A stretch of 26,524 nucleotides of DNA from Paenibacillus sp. JCM 18996 (GCA_001313085.1 BBFE01000051.1:1-26524), one strand, 5' to 3'. Counted from the stretch's first letter, positions 1 to 8,576 are shown. Made by a program: numbers and translations. Notes: a model not told the origin generated them from the sequence alone.

Positions 1-297
1 AAAATCTGGTCTGTATTTATAGTGATATATTTTTTCGCCAGCCGTTCCCAAATTGGTTACATTTTTATCCAAATGGTTTTCAGTTCAAATTGATATGCCT
101 CATATTCCCACCTAATTTTTTTTATAATTTAAAATCCTGGCAATATTTGCTTCCCAAGATGACATAAAGACCCTCCGTAAGTCTTCACGCCAACCTTCAA
201 GTCCATTACTATCTCTATTTCCAATAGCGTATGTATGCATTAATTTTAATTCATTTTTTGGAGTCAATAAATAAGCAAACAGGAATTCGCAACTCCC
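1..297 (-). CDS. Vsr/EDxHD-like endonuclease, partial
   Basis: Read on the minus strand, this stretch encodes the tract GWREDLRRVFMSSWEANIAR, then ILNYKKIRWEYEAYQFEL and, after a one-base frame change near 80, KIYHYKYRPDF at the window edge. The pattern SSWEAN-ARIL-hydrophobic-WEYE-F-L-Y-PDF is known from phage homing endonucleases of the EDxHD (Vsr-like) fold, where the Glu of WEAN and the Asp of PDF lie in the active site. That match is from memory of the family. The gene runs off the left edge, so the C-terminus is missing. No convincing start was found: the frame opens at 297 just after a stop, so the N-terminus may be lost or frame-shifted. A run of eight T at about 117-124 also breaks the frame. 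Confidence 0.5.
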
Positions 298-339
298 TCA
301 ATTTCTTGAATATTTTGCTCCAAGTGTAGTTTTTTTTAT

Positions 340-962
340 TTATTTTTTTTGTTTTTTTTGACAAAACGAATCGAACCTTAAAGTTCTAATTTGTTCGACA
401 ATCGGAACATAACAAAGACCATAAATATCGAACTTTTCATTTATAACATCCACAAAATGAATATTATGATTTTCTTTCGTTATTTCAGATATGACTTCAT
501 CCACTCTATTACTTGTCGCCTTATCAAATACAAAATAATAAGTCTCCTCAAAATGAGTTATTGCGTTAGGAAACTGTTGATAATCTACTTCATAAATTGT
601 TTTGGCTTTGACATTTTCATTATAAAGTATATTTTCGCCAAATCCCCCCACAGTTCATCCCTAATTTCATATATTTTATCTTTTAGCGTATCGTATAACC
701 CATTATTCCCCTCATAATATTCAACTAAATAGTCGAGCATAACATAACTATCATTATTTTGAATTTCTTTATAGAGAAATTTGATTTCGGGAAATTCTAA
801 TATCAAAGAATCAAAAATCTCCATATATTTTATAGGGCAAGGAATACTTTCAATATATTGCTCTAATCTAGGCAAAGATTTCGCCTCTAATAAAGTCCCG
901 ATATTTTGAACTAAATACTCGGATAGTTCTTCTAATCCATTATTTATATACAAGTCATTCAC
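340..962 (-). CDS. Uncharacterised acidic protein, broken at a G run
   Basis: I do not recognise this protein. The first part (962 down to about 650) starts MNDLYINNGLEELSEYLVQN and reaches IRDELWG. The second part continues in another frame with GFGENILYNENVKAKTIYE and ends QKKQKK near 340. The two parts meet at a run of six C (644-649, G on the coding strand); four or seven bases would join them into one protein of about 205 residues. It is rich in Glu, Asp, Tyr and Ile, with no signal peptide or membrane segment. Size and composition would suit a small cytoplasmic accessory protein such as an immunity protein, but that is a guess. The tail holds three runs of eight A close together. Confidence 0.55.
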
Positions 963-1038
963 TCCAAATCCAAAGATATAAAAAAAATTGGATGTTATAT
1001 ACTTCCTTTAGCGCTCTATCATCTGTAATCCTCTTCAC

Positions 1039-2217
1039 TTATTTGTTAGATCTTTTGGAGCTTACATATTGCTTTGCATCTTCCAATAACTTTTGCGCTT
1101 TATTATGATACTCTGTTCCTATATTTAGTTTTGCATCCCTTACTTGATTGATCTTGTCAATCCTCTGCTGTACTGTGTTTAGATATTTATTAATATCATC
1201 TTGTGAATATTGAGATTGAGGCATTCCAGTCGTATTCGCACTCACAGCTTTCTGCAAGTTGTCAAAATTATTTTGTAATGACTGCATTGCTCGTTGGATA
1301 TAGGATACTGAACTGGCTACACCATTGGTAACGCTCCGCATTCCATTATCCGAAGAAACAATCCCATTAAAATCACTTTGGATTCCATTAACTTCGCTTT
1401 GTAGGTAATTTAAATCAGATTGCGTTAAATTACTCTTTGATCCATTGGCTTGCAATTGTCGGTAATCTGCCTGCATCTGTTGCCATTTCTCTTCGTAATC
1501 TTTAAGGACATCATCGAACCCTGCATTCGGATCCTCTTTGTTGTTCAATATATCCTGAATTTGTTTTATAGAATCTGTAACTGTTCGATTCGCATAAACT
1601 ACATTGTCTTGCATCATTTTAACCCTATTTGCTTCAGCCTGAGCCTGTTGTTGTTGAAGTTTTTTTTGAGCTTCCATTTGTTTGTTGTTTTTCAACCACG
1701 TCGGTTTTCAATTGGGCTACTACTTGATTGTACTCATTAACTGTCCCAGGTTGTAGGGCATACGTTTGCAATGTTCCATCATTCATTGGAGCAACTAATG
1801 ATAATGTTTTATTCTTCAAGGTTCCTGTCCATGTTGTACCCGCTAATCCATCCGTCCATACACTGCCAGTAAATTTAATACTTACGTTCTCACCGCTTAA
1901 TACTCCCTCGAAAGTGTGACTACTGCTGTCGGTTGACTGCTTCCCATTGGTTTGTTTTGCAAAAATCTGCAGCTGCCCATTTAATTTCTTGTCAGCCTCG
2001 GTCCATCTCAAGAACATTACAAAATCTTTCGCAACTAACGTATAGCCTTCAGGCGTTGCATCTGGGACATTATTTTTTTGCCACTTGCGTATTGGGCAAG
2101 AGGCTGATTAGTGATATTATTTGAAGATGGTTTATCGGGAGTACCACAACCATTTAATAAGATAACACTCACAAGATAAACCCCGAACAAACTCAAACTG
2201 CGCCCATTGAACTTCAT
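1039..2217 (-). CDS. Lipoprotein with coiled-coil C-terminus
   Basis: The start at 2217 follows AGGGGATTG. The N-terminus has a lipoprotein signal peptide ending in VILLNGC, with Cys at about residue 24, so the protein should be anchored outside the membrane. A beta-rich middle section follows (SSSHTFEGVLSGENVSIKF, then WTDGLAGTTWTGTLKNKTL). The last 200 residues are Gln/Asn-rich and helical, with heptad-like spacing (SDLNYLQSEVNGIQSDFNGI), probably a coiled coil. Total length would be about 390 residues. The frame breaks at T7 (2073-2079; five restores GKNNVPDATPEGYTL) and at T8 (1660-1667; seven restores SSKKLQQQQAQAEANRVKMM). Function is unknown; a surface or sporulation-related lipoprotein is possible. 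Confidence 0.7.
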
Positions 2218-2378
2218 AACAATCCCCTAAATATTGGTTTTCTAAATAGTATTCAATGATTGTCGACAAAATCCTGCAAAACTTCCTTGGGGATTGTTTA
2301 AAACGGCAATAATATAGGATTGCGATACTACTGCGGATAAATTCACACCATGAATGATTCCAAGTAAAGTCTTAAATA

Positions 2379-2820
2379 CTAGTTACCTTTCATCTCATCG
2401 CTTGCCGATTGTTGAACTTTTTTTCGACCAAATGCCGTGTTTGTCTAGATAAACGAGCCATAATTTGAATACTGGGGTGTAATCTGCCTTTTAGACGTTT
2501 TTTGTATGATTCTGTAGAACTCAACGTTTGTCAGTACAAGCAGCTTCTGTTTTGCTTCTGCTAAAAGTAAGTAGTATAGCTCTGCTTCGATATCTTTAAT
2601 TTTGCCACTTGGATTTTTTTGCCGCCGCTGGTTCTCCCCGAAGCTGTTTTTTTATCGATGCAATAATATCACCATTCAACGAAACACCATCGAATTCGTG
2701 CGTTCCCCCCAGTTGGTAAATGAACACTACCTTTTTTTCAAACTCGACGCAGAAATACCTTGCTAATTTCTGTTTAACCTCATCTTCGACAATGGTTTTA
2801 AGTAGATATGTATTAGCCAA
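2379..2820 (-). CDS. Uncharacterised protein, possibly PD-(D/E)xK-like
   Basis: Starting at 2820 the protein reads MANTYLLKTIVEDEVKQKLA, then QLGGTHEFDGVSLNGDIIAS and IKNSFGENQRRQKNPSGKIK, then ELYYLLLAEAKQKLLVLTN, ending QQSASDEMKGN. Frame breaks at A/T runs near 2647 (seven to six), 2500 (six to five) and 2420 (seven to five) have to be repaired to read about 146 residues. The order Asp in a beta strand (FDGVS), then IASIK, then a helix and a second hydrophobic strand (LLVLTN) is compatible with a restriction-endonuclease-like fold, but the usual Glu before Lys is a Ser here. This is an inference only. It lies downstream of a strong hairpin terminator and may have its own promoter. Confidence 0.6.
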
Positions 2821-2910
2821 TTAATTCCACATCCCACAATTAAAAAAACTTACTATCAATTCAGGATTCGTTTCATTTATCATACCGTTTGAAAACATAT
2901 TTGAACATAC

Positions 2911-2943
2911 AAAATGACCGTCATGTGGAGAGACGGTCATTTT
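2911..2943 (-). terminator. Perfect 12-bp hairpin terminator
   Basis: AAAATGACCGTC (2911-2922) pairs perfectly with GACGGTCATTTT (2932-2943) across a 9-base loop. A and T tracts flank the stem on both sides. It sits just past the stop codon of the minus-strand gene 2955-3312 and before the gene starting at 2820, so it most likely ends the upstream transcript. Confidence 0.8.
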
Positions 2944-2954
2944 GTTAATATGAA

Positions 2955-3312
2955 TTAATTTAATTGGACTTCAACGAAACGAAATCCGTTATCTGTTGGG
3001 ATAGCTTGGACACCAAATTCTCTATCGCCTTGAATAAACCCAATGGCATATAAAGCTTCTTCTTTTTTTTCTTTAAACTGAGGATAAAAAAAAGTGCATC
3101 AGATTATGAGACGTATGCAAAGTCAAACAACAATTGAGAATGCCCAACGTTTCTGTTATTTTACGAGGGACAAAATCACGTTTAAGATAAGAACGGGCTA
3201 CATCAATATTTACAGCTATGTCAATAGCCGTTGCGTTCTTATATTCGGTGGTGAGTAAATGATAAACGGACTGAATAAAGCTTATGTAATTGTCCCCTGC
3301 AAGTCTTTTCAT
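2955..3312 (-). CDS. Uncharacterised protein, about 117 residues
   Basis: The start at 3312 follows AAAGGAGAG. The protein begins MKRLAGDNYISFIQSVYHLL and continues with AIDIAVNIDVARSYLKRDFV. After shortening two runs (T8 and A8 near 3060-3095, each to six) it ends EALYAIGFIQGDREFGVQAI followed by FRFVEVQLN. The last part looks like a small beta domain. The gene follows the gene ending at 3362 by 49 bases on the same strand and is probably co-transcribed. I do not recognise the family. Confidence 0.6.
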
Positions 3313-3361
3313 ACTAACTCTCCTTTAAATATTTTTTTACCCGAACTAACGGAACAGGAAG

Positions 3362-4082
3362 TTATTCGACATGACTAATGACCATTGCTAATTCCATTCG
3401 TTCATAATCGTTTCGGCATAGCTCAAAAGCGTTTTGAACTAACTTGTTGCTATGTTCAATTGGGAACGGCAACTGTGCTTCAACATGGTCAATCGCTTGT
3501 TTAAATTGCGCAATGGAAGTTGTGTCTAAGAAATAGAATAAAGATGAGTGATGTAAAGAAAAATTATACAACCAGTGTGCGAACGGTTCTCGGAGAAACC
3601 AATCGTTCGATTCAGTAGTTACATTTAGCAAAGTGACACGTACTCTGTTCTTGACATACCATTTTCGTTTTAATACCCTATCGAACTCTTTATCGTACTT
3701 CGTGAATTCACGGTTCAACATATCCATACTGTAAATCGACCATTGATCATACCATTTACCATTGAGCTTAAAGAAGTTCAACATATTAAATGTCTCCCGG
3801 CTTCCAACTGTAAATGATTCCAACAGGGGTAAAAAGAACTTGATACACCCGTGGCTCCTCACTGTCTATAAAATGAATGGTGCAAATCAACTCTTTTTTT
3901 TGCATTAGGGTCACTTATGTATTGCAAATCAGGTTTTTTCGGTTTGCCAAGGTTGTATCATTTCTTCAGCCACAAAACACAGCCCTTGTTCCAGCCAGGC
4001 TCCAAAAATGTTCTGCACCACAATGTAGCTTATAATTTTCTTCGTGTATCGCTATCCTCTTTACTTTTGTTTTGTCGTCCAT
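3362..4082 (-). CDS. Uncharacterised protein, about 240 residues, several frame breaks
   Basis: The C-terminal two thirds is one clean frame with LLESFTVGSRETFNMLNFFK, then KWYDQWSIYSMDMLNREF, WFLREPFAHWLYNFSLHHSS and ending MELAMVISHVE. Joining frames upstream gives IHEENYKLHCGAEHFWSLAG, GTRAVFVAEEMIQPW and NAKKELICTIHFIDSEEP. The joins fall at T runs of 5-8 near 3840, 3895 and 3940, and at one TTTT near 3987. The start is uncertain: ATG at 4082 has no obvious ribosome binding site. The protein is rich in aromatic residues and has no signal peptide. It lies in a run of four minus-strand genes of unknown role. An opposite-strand frame over 3917-4261 is a shadow. Confidence 0.5.
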
Positions 4083-4129
4083 TGTGCTTGCAAAAAAGTA
4101 AGCGTAGGGATTTTATGAATTCAGAATAC

Positions 4130-4480
4130 CTAATCATAAAATACTTCAAAACCTCCACTCTTGGATTTACGAACACCAATCAAAATCTCGGTATCTTTAT
4201 TGACAGCAACTATGGTGTAGAGTACATCATTATTTTTTTCGGCGTTCCGAATACGAACTGAACCGTAATGTGTTGAGTTTGTGATTCCAACAATTGACGA
4301 GCAACATTGGCTATGTAAGCAAATACTCTGTGCAGCTCATACTTGTTCTCTTCAAATTCGCTAATCATTACGTTATCTAGTACTGTAAAACCCAGAATAT
4401 ACTCATATTTCCCTTCCAGTTGTTCTATTAGGGCATTCACAGTATAAGGTGTGGAATGCTGTTTTTTTCTCTGGTTTCAA
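4130..4480 (-). CDS. Uncharacterised protein, about 115 residues, TTG start
   Basis: A TTG at 4480 lies five bases after a full AAGGAGGAG (4486-4494), which decides the start. An internal GTG at 4440 would give a shorter product. The protein reads NALIEQLEGKYEYILGFTVL and, after reducing T7 near 4230 to five, ends TIVAVNKDTEILIGVRKSK then GGFEVFYD. Another run of seven T (4462-4468) must lose one base to join the TTG to the main frame. The family is unknown. It is the first gene after the terminator at 4600-4641 and probably leads the four-gene minus-strand group. Confidence 0.6.
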
Positions 4481-4599
4481 GCTATCTCCTCCTTGTTGAG
4501 GATTATCATATCCTGATCCAAATAGGCTTGACTAGAGGTTCGAATTTCCAGCTAATGATTATAAAAAAAATAAAGAAATTCATTTTAACGAAAAAAAAT

Positions 4600-4650
4600 G
4601 AAAGGCTTGGTACCCACAAAGAACTGGGCGACAAGCCTTTCAATTTTTTT
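4600..4650. terminator. Bidirectional hairpin terminator
   Basis: GAAAGGCTTG (4600-4609) pairs with CAAGCCTTTC (4632-4641), with an inner CCCA/TGGG pairing. A run of eight T follows on the plus strand and a run of eight A precedes it, so it can act in both directions. It lies just beyond the stop of the split minus-strand gene (4658) and before the TTG-start gene at 4480. Confidence 0.75.
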
Positions 4651-4657
4651 TATTTTA

Positions 4658-4789
4658 TTAGAAGTGACAATTCATTCTGAAATTAGGATTGTTCAATGCA
4701 ATAATTTTACAGTTGCTTCGGAGATATTTGCCATCTTCAACCGCAATCCATTCGTTCGTAAAGACTTTGATTAGATGAATATTTCGGTG
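4658..4789 (-). pseudogene. 3' fragment of a gene split by the hisB element
   Basis: On the minus strand this encodes HRNIHLIKVFTNEWIAVEDG followed by KYLRSNCKIIALNNPNF and a TAA at 4658. It starts directly at the element boundary and has no start codon or ribosome binding site. The matching 5' part lies beyond the element at 6245-6371. Joining the two through one copy of CCGTAG leaves a one-base frame difference, which may be another sequence error. The reconstructed protein would have about 85 residues, family unknown. Confidence 0.6.
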
Positions 4790-4795
4790 CCGTAG

Positions 4796-4866
4796 AGCCA
4801 GCTGGTTAATGAGTCAGAGCCACCGTGTTAAAAAAAATAGAGCCATTATGTTAATGGTGAGAGCCA
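4796..4866 (+). repeat. Left end: four AGAGCCA units
   Basis: AGAGCCA recurs at about 4794, 4816, 4839 and 4860, three times followed four bases later by GTTAA. The fourth unit is also the left arm of a 12-bp perfect hairpin (GAGAGCCATCAA at 4859-4870 and TTGATGGCTCTC at 4875-4886). The spacing of about 22 bases suggests transposase binding sites on one face of the helix. Confidence 0.7.
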
Positions 4867-4994
4867 TCAAATAATTGATGGCTCTCGGTTAACTAATTCA
4901 ACTATCGTACCCGTTAGCGTAATCGTCAGATGTCCAATGAAACAAATTCCTCCCCCATAATTTGTTACACGTAAGCGTCTATACATATTTTTTT

Positions 4995-5591
4995 TCATAA
5001 TGATAACGTACCCTTCGTAGACGGAATAACATCGCCAGTTATCCTAATTGCTTTCTTCAACGCATCGCCGAATGCCACGAAAATTGCCTCATTTATATGG
5101 TGTGTATTTCTGCCGTATTCCAAATTGATGTGCATGGTTATCCCGCTATTATGCGCTACAGCGATAAAAAAAACTCTTCGGTTAATTCGGTTTCAAACTC
5201 GCCTACTCGTGTTGACGGCATTTCCACGTTAAACACTAAAAAAAAGAGCGATTAGATATACTCAAATCCACTAATGCTAAGCTCTCATCCATAGGTATAC
5301 GAGAACTACCATAACGGTTTATGCCTTTTTTATCCCCTATAGCCTTTTTTGATTGCTTGCCCCAAGCATATTCCAATGTCCTCAACCGTGTGATGCCCAT
5401 CTATCTCTAAATCACCTTTGCAATCCACATTTAGTTTTATTCCTGCCCTAAAAGCAAAAAAGCGTGAGCATATGGTTAAAGAATCCAATTCCCGTGTTGA
5501 TGTTGCCTTCACTGTATTCATCGAGATTAAGCTCCAGTTTAATTTCTGTTTCTTTTGTTTTTTTTCTGTTAATTAATGCCTCTCGCACCAT
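4995..5591 (-). CDS. hisB: Imidazoleglycerol-phosphate dehydratase
   Basis: This enzyme dehydrates imidazole glycerol phosphate in histidine synthesis and binds two metal ions through His/Glu motifs. The corrected reading from ATG 5591 (after GAAGGGAG) contains [53 protein letters not shown], a second metal motif [20 protein letters not shown], and ends [11 protein letters not shown]. The length of about 198 residues fits the family. Four runs break the frame: A6 at 5456-5461 and T6 at 5345-5350 (five needed), and A8 at 5238-5245 and 5166-5173 (six needed). An eight-base run near the start may hold three extra bases, since family members have RKT rather than RKKT. It is alone, with no other his gene nearby, inside an element with IS21-like ends. 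Confidence 0.9.
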
Positions 5592-6163
5592 AACAAACTC
5601 CCTTCTTAACTGAGGTATTGCCTTTTGGTATTGCTAGCCGAATGAATTCGATTAAGACCACATCCTTTATTACTTTACTTCTCTAATATATTATCGTAAT
5701 AAAGTGATAATGTAAAGTTATGTAAGTGTCGGTCAGCCACGCTAAACTGCCCGTTAGCCACACATGCAGCGCAAGCGCTGCACCACAGATTATGAAAATG
5801 GTTTTATCAGTCTATACTGCTCTTATGGCTGGCGAAGAAGGTCGATGAGCTATGGTGCCTTAGAGCCCAACCGTTAGTCTGACTCCGACCACCACGGTGC
5901 ATCACAGATTGTCGCACCCTATATGGGTAGCACTTATAGGAGATTAATCCTTTCTGGTTGTTGCACCAGCCATGCCTTTTTTTTGAAGTATTTTGAACTA
6001 GTTTTGGAACTACATAACACTCTTCTCAATTGAAGGCTCAGCCTTTTTTTTAAAACGATTGTTGCTGGGTCTAATTTTCTATTGTCTTTTTTTTCGGTTT
6101 TGAGCGGTTTTAATTTTCATAGGAGCTTAATGAACTTACCCAAGCTTACTGAACAACACTTAA
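5592..6163. other. Non-coding interior with a 120-bp imperfect tandem repeat
   Basis: No coding frame is supportable here. Two blocks about 120 bases apart share their key motifs: CCGTTAG at 5751 and 5871, and TGCAYCACAGATT at 5779-5791 and 5898-5910. The first block starts with an inverted repeat, GCTAA (5741-5745) and TTAGC (5754-5758), followed by a hairpin TGCAGCGC-AA-GCGCTGCA at 5765-5782. An AT-rich stretch at 5672-5720 contains ACTTTAC and GTAAAGT as inverted arms and probably the hisB promoter. I looked for T-box features upstream of hisB and did not find the conserved T-box sequence. The part from 5960 to 6160 is AT-rich with several T7-T8 runs and nothing else I can name. Confidence 0.5.
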
Positions 6164-6244
6164 TACAAAGATGGCTCTTCCTTCCGAGAAGGTGGCTCTA
6201 TTTCGTTAACATCATGGCTCTGACTCATTAACCAAGCGGCTCTC
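6164..6244 (-). repeat. Right end: four AGAGCC units
   Basis: Read inward on the minus strand from 6244, AGAGCC units recur at about 6242, 6220, 6198 and 6177. The first three carry GTTAA a few bases on, mirroring the left end. The first 20 bases differ from the left end at only a few positions. Confidence 0.7.
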
Positions 6245-6371
6245 CCGTAGTGAAATATTCAATTAGACCAACTGTATCCAATTGTCCATTAACCCAAACT
6301 TCGACTTGTACATGTGAATGGACACAGTTTTGGATTTGTTCGTTCGTGTAGACGTGAATCCTCCGAGCCAT
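6245..6371 (-). pseudogene. 5' fragment of the gene split by the hisB element
   Basis: The ATG at 6371 overlaps the mazF stop by one base (TAATG), so the gene was translationally coupled to mazF. It reads MARRIHVYTNEQIQNCVHSH, then VQVEVWVNGQLDTVGLIEYF, and is cut at the CCGTAG target duplication. The rest lies at 4658-4789. Direct coupling to a toxin gene suggests the lost product was made in step with MazF, but the family is unknown. Confidence 0.65.
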
Positions 6372-6745
6372 TATACACCCACATGATCTGGCTGCTCTTT
6401 GTTCAGTCCAAAATGGATCTTCAGGGCGGTATCCACACGTGTCATAGTTTCGATATCGAGGTGAGTGATTTTATCTTTGAGTCGATTCTTATCAATTGTT
6501 CTTACATGTTCCAACAAAACAGCGCAATCTTGCCCTAAATCAGTATTACCTTTAATGAGTACATGGGTGGGTAGTTTTGCTTTCTCAAATTGGCTTGTTA
6601 TTGCAGATACTGTTACATGTGGATTAAATCGGTTGCTAACATTATTGGATACAACAAGTACTTTGCGTACTTCGCCAATTTCGGAACCAAAGCTGGGGGA
6701 TAAATCAGCAAAAAAAATGTCACCACGAACCATAAATGAGTTCAT
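6371..6745 (-). CDS. mazF: MazF/PemK-type endoribonuclease toxin
   Basis: The 124-residue protein contains VRGDIFFADLSPSFGSEIG, VRKVLVVSNNVSNRFNP, VSAITSQ, KLPTHVLIK, LLEHVRTIDKNRLKDKITHL, all typical of the Bacillus EndoA/MazF family, which cleaves mRNA at short motifs. The catalytic Arg and Thr/Ser positions of the beta-barrel (RGDIFFADL, AITSQ) are present. The frame is fully intact, unlike most neighbours. No antitoxin gene precedes it; only a 15-codon leader overlaps its ATG by ATGA. An in-frame ATG five codons in (MVRGD) matches the usual family start, so that may be the true start. The next gene overlaps its stop. Confidence 0.93.
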   Translation of the reverse strand: MNSFMVRGDIFFADLSPSFGSEIGEVRKVLVVSNNVSNRFNPHVTVSAITSQFEKAKLPTHVLIKGNTDLGQDCAVLLEHVRTIDKNRLKDKITHLDIETMTRVDTALKIHFGLNKEQPDHVGV

Positions 6746-6789
6746 CCTTTCAGGAAAATGTTACCTCTACATTCTACATGGTTAGACAT
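6742..6789 (-). CDS. 15-codon leader peptide coupled to mazF
   Basis: A short frame, ATG at 6789, encodes MSNHVECRGNIFLKG and stops in an ATGA overlap with the mazF start at 6745. It is preceded by a very strong AGGAGGA (6792-6798), but the gap to the ATG is only two or three bases. It takes the place where an antitoxin gene normally sits. It may be a translational-coupling leader, a remnant of an antitoxin gene, or chance; the strong ribosome binding site favours translation. Confidence 0.4.
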   Translation of the reverse strand: MSNHVECRGNIFLKG

Positions 6790-7043
6790 TTTCCTCCTAC
6801 GTTCTAATGTTTTGTCCTAATGAAACATTCATTAGCTCACGGACGTTTAAAAAAATGGAAATAGCTGGTGTATAGAAACTTCAAACCGAGCGAAACGTAT
6901 CCAGCGGCGGAAAGGAAGCTTATCGTGACACAGACAAGGAAAATATTTCTATACCTTTCTAAATGCCTCATGGTAAAAGTTGCAACAACTCAGAAATCAT
7001 CACGTCTAAATATGTGTAATATATGGGGAAAGGAAGTTTTCTT

Positions 7044-8344
7044 TTGAAAAGTTTTAATTATTTACTTGTGTGTGGCTTGTTGTGTATCACTCTAACCGGA
7101 TGCGATTCTAAACAGGGCAACGAAAATACGGCTCAACCTTCACCCATCATTACGCCGGTTCCCAGTGCTGAAACAACCTCGAAACTAACAACCTACACTG
7201 AACCTCTTCGTTCTTGGAACTGGAAGAAGTTCGGGAGGGGTAATCTTAATGTTTTTCACATTAAAGATGGAATCATTCTATATCCGGAACCGATCACCTA
7301 TATTGGATTAAAAGGATATTCCGGAAAAGATTTTGCCTTGGGGACGACCACCGCCTACTTTATAAGAGCTGCTGACGAACAATTTTCAAGCCCCGAGGCA
7401 CTCGAAATAGCGTCAAAGTCCCTGCCTTTTGGTAAGGGTTTTACGGTAAAGAATCAACTGTTTCCAGCAGACGGAATGTCTATAAAAATGAGTAGTGGAG
7501 ATCTGGTTGGAGTGGCTGGAGATCAAACGAACATATGGCTTGTATCGGAGGATGGCAATTCAGCAAAACCCCTATTAAGCACTAAAGGCTATGATGAACT
7601 GAACCTTAAGGTCAAAACGGACGAAGCCAATTTCGGGGAGAGAAAATATAGTTTAAACTGGAGTTCGAATCCGCATCCGATGGCGGACGGGATGAAAATC
7701 GCCTTTGTATCCAATAGAAATGGAATTCTCTCGGTAAAGAAAGGGCAGAGTGTCTATATTGTAAACAAGGATGGCAGTAATGAAAAAAACTACTCATTGA
7801 TTCTCAAAAGTACGGCAGCCTGACGATTGTAGGTACTGCAAAAGATTTAGTTGCCGCAGAAACTTATAACCATTCTCTACTTATTGTAAACACGACAAGC
7901 GGAGAAGTTAAAGAGTTTCCGATAAACGGAAAGTCAATCGCTATATCTCCTGATGGGGCAAAGGTCCTTTTTTCGAAAGATAGTGGAACCTTCCATTCAA
8001 AAAAGATTTATGGTTGTTAAACGTGGAAAGTGGCAAGGAAACGATCGTAGCTGGTTTTCCGCAAGGTTACTTTTTTTCAATGCAGCTGGGGAATGGTCTC
8101 CTGATGGTTCAAAGTACGCTTTTTTTACGGTAATGGCATAGAAGTTATAGATAAAACTAAAGGCTACAGGGATAATAACATACTGCTTATCATAGATTCC
8201 TCCTCTTCATCTATGGCTTCATACGGAAAACCAGAAGGCACAGCCAACATATATCCGCTTGGAACAAATCATTGGATCGACGCCAAGCATGTGCTCGTTT
8301 ATCTTGAAGATGATACGACTTGGATCGCAAAATTGAAGGAGTGA
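7044..8344 (+). CDS. Lipoprotein with TolB/WD-like beta-propeller repeats
   Basis: I prefer TTG 7044, six bases after AAAGGAAG, over ATG 7023, because it gives a compact signal peptide (KSFNYLLVCGLLCITLTGC) ending in a lipobox with Cys. A Pro/Thr linker follows, then repeats resembling TolB-type propeller blades: MADGMKIAFVSNRNG, KSIAISPDGAKVLFSKDSGT, GEWSPDGSKYAFYGNGIEVI, and a C-terminus WIDAKHVLVYLEDDTTWIAK. Runs at 7783-7789 (A7), 8071-8077 (T7) and 8120-8126 (T7) each need five bases, and A6 at 7999-8004 needs four. The corrected product is about 430 residues. A role in sensing or binding at the membrane is possible; no enzyme motif is seen. Confidence 0.75.
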
Positions 8345-8576
8345 AGTAAAGGCTTCTTTAGAGATGATAATGTTATGCAGGAATGTGAAACAGATATCAA
8401 TTGTGTATTTCGTCTAATGTAATTAGAGGGACAAAATGAAAAAAAACTATGTGGACACCCTACAAAAAAAATTACCCAAGTTAACTTACGGGGCAAAAGA
8501 TCTAAAAAAGTCTTAAATTTATTTTGGACCATGTAACATATGAATTGGGTTACTCGTCAAATAGTAGGGAGTTGAA

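Larger units (their letters stand above)
4796..6244. mobile_element. Transposase-less element with IS21-like ends carrying hisB
   Basis: The two ends are inverted copies of each other: AGCCAGCTGGTTAATGAGTC going in from the left and AGCCGCTTGGTTAATGAGTC going in from the right. Each continues with further AGAGCCA-N4-GTTAA units about 22 bases apart. Multiple short repeats at both ends are typical of the IS21 family. The hexamer CCGTAG flanks it at 4790-4795 and 6245-6250 as a target duplication. The interior has no istA or istB frame. It holds hisB and about 570 bases of structured non-coding DNA. It interrupts the gene directly downstream of mazF. It could be a deletion derivative or a cargo-carrying MITE moved by a transposase elsewhere. 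Confidence 0.7.

Noticed and set aside
3917..4261. Plus-strand open frame of 114 codons
   Set aside because: It has no ribosome binding site and lies opposite two minus-strand genes with better composition, including the clear end of the gene at 4130.
4794..4886. AGAGCCA repeats at about 22-bp spacing, like iterons or a short CRISPR array
   Set aside because: The same units occur inverted at 6164-6244, and a CCGTAG duplication flanks the whole, so they are transposon ends. Spacers are too short for CRISPR and no cas or rep gene is present.
5592..5960. T-box or other riboswitch upstream of hisB
   Set aside because: No conserved T-box sequence, specifier loop or terminator/antiterminator pair next to the hisB start could be found; the structured repeats lie more than 150 bases away.
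4658..6371. Programmed excision restoring the gene next to mazF
   Set aside because: Precise loss of the element with one CCGTAG copy leaves a one-base frame mismatch and no recombinase is encoded, so ordinary insertion is simpler.
8437..8515. 26-codon plus-strand frame starting MKKNYVDTLQKK
   Set aside because: Weak start context and three over-long runs within 80 bases; composition does not distinguish it from chance.
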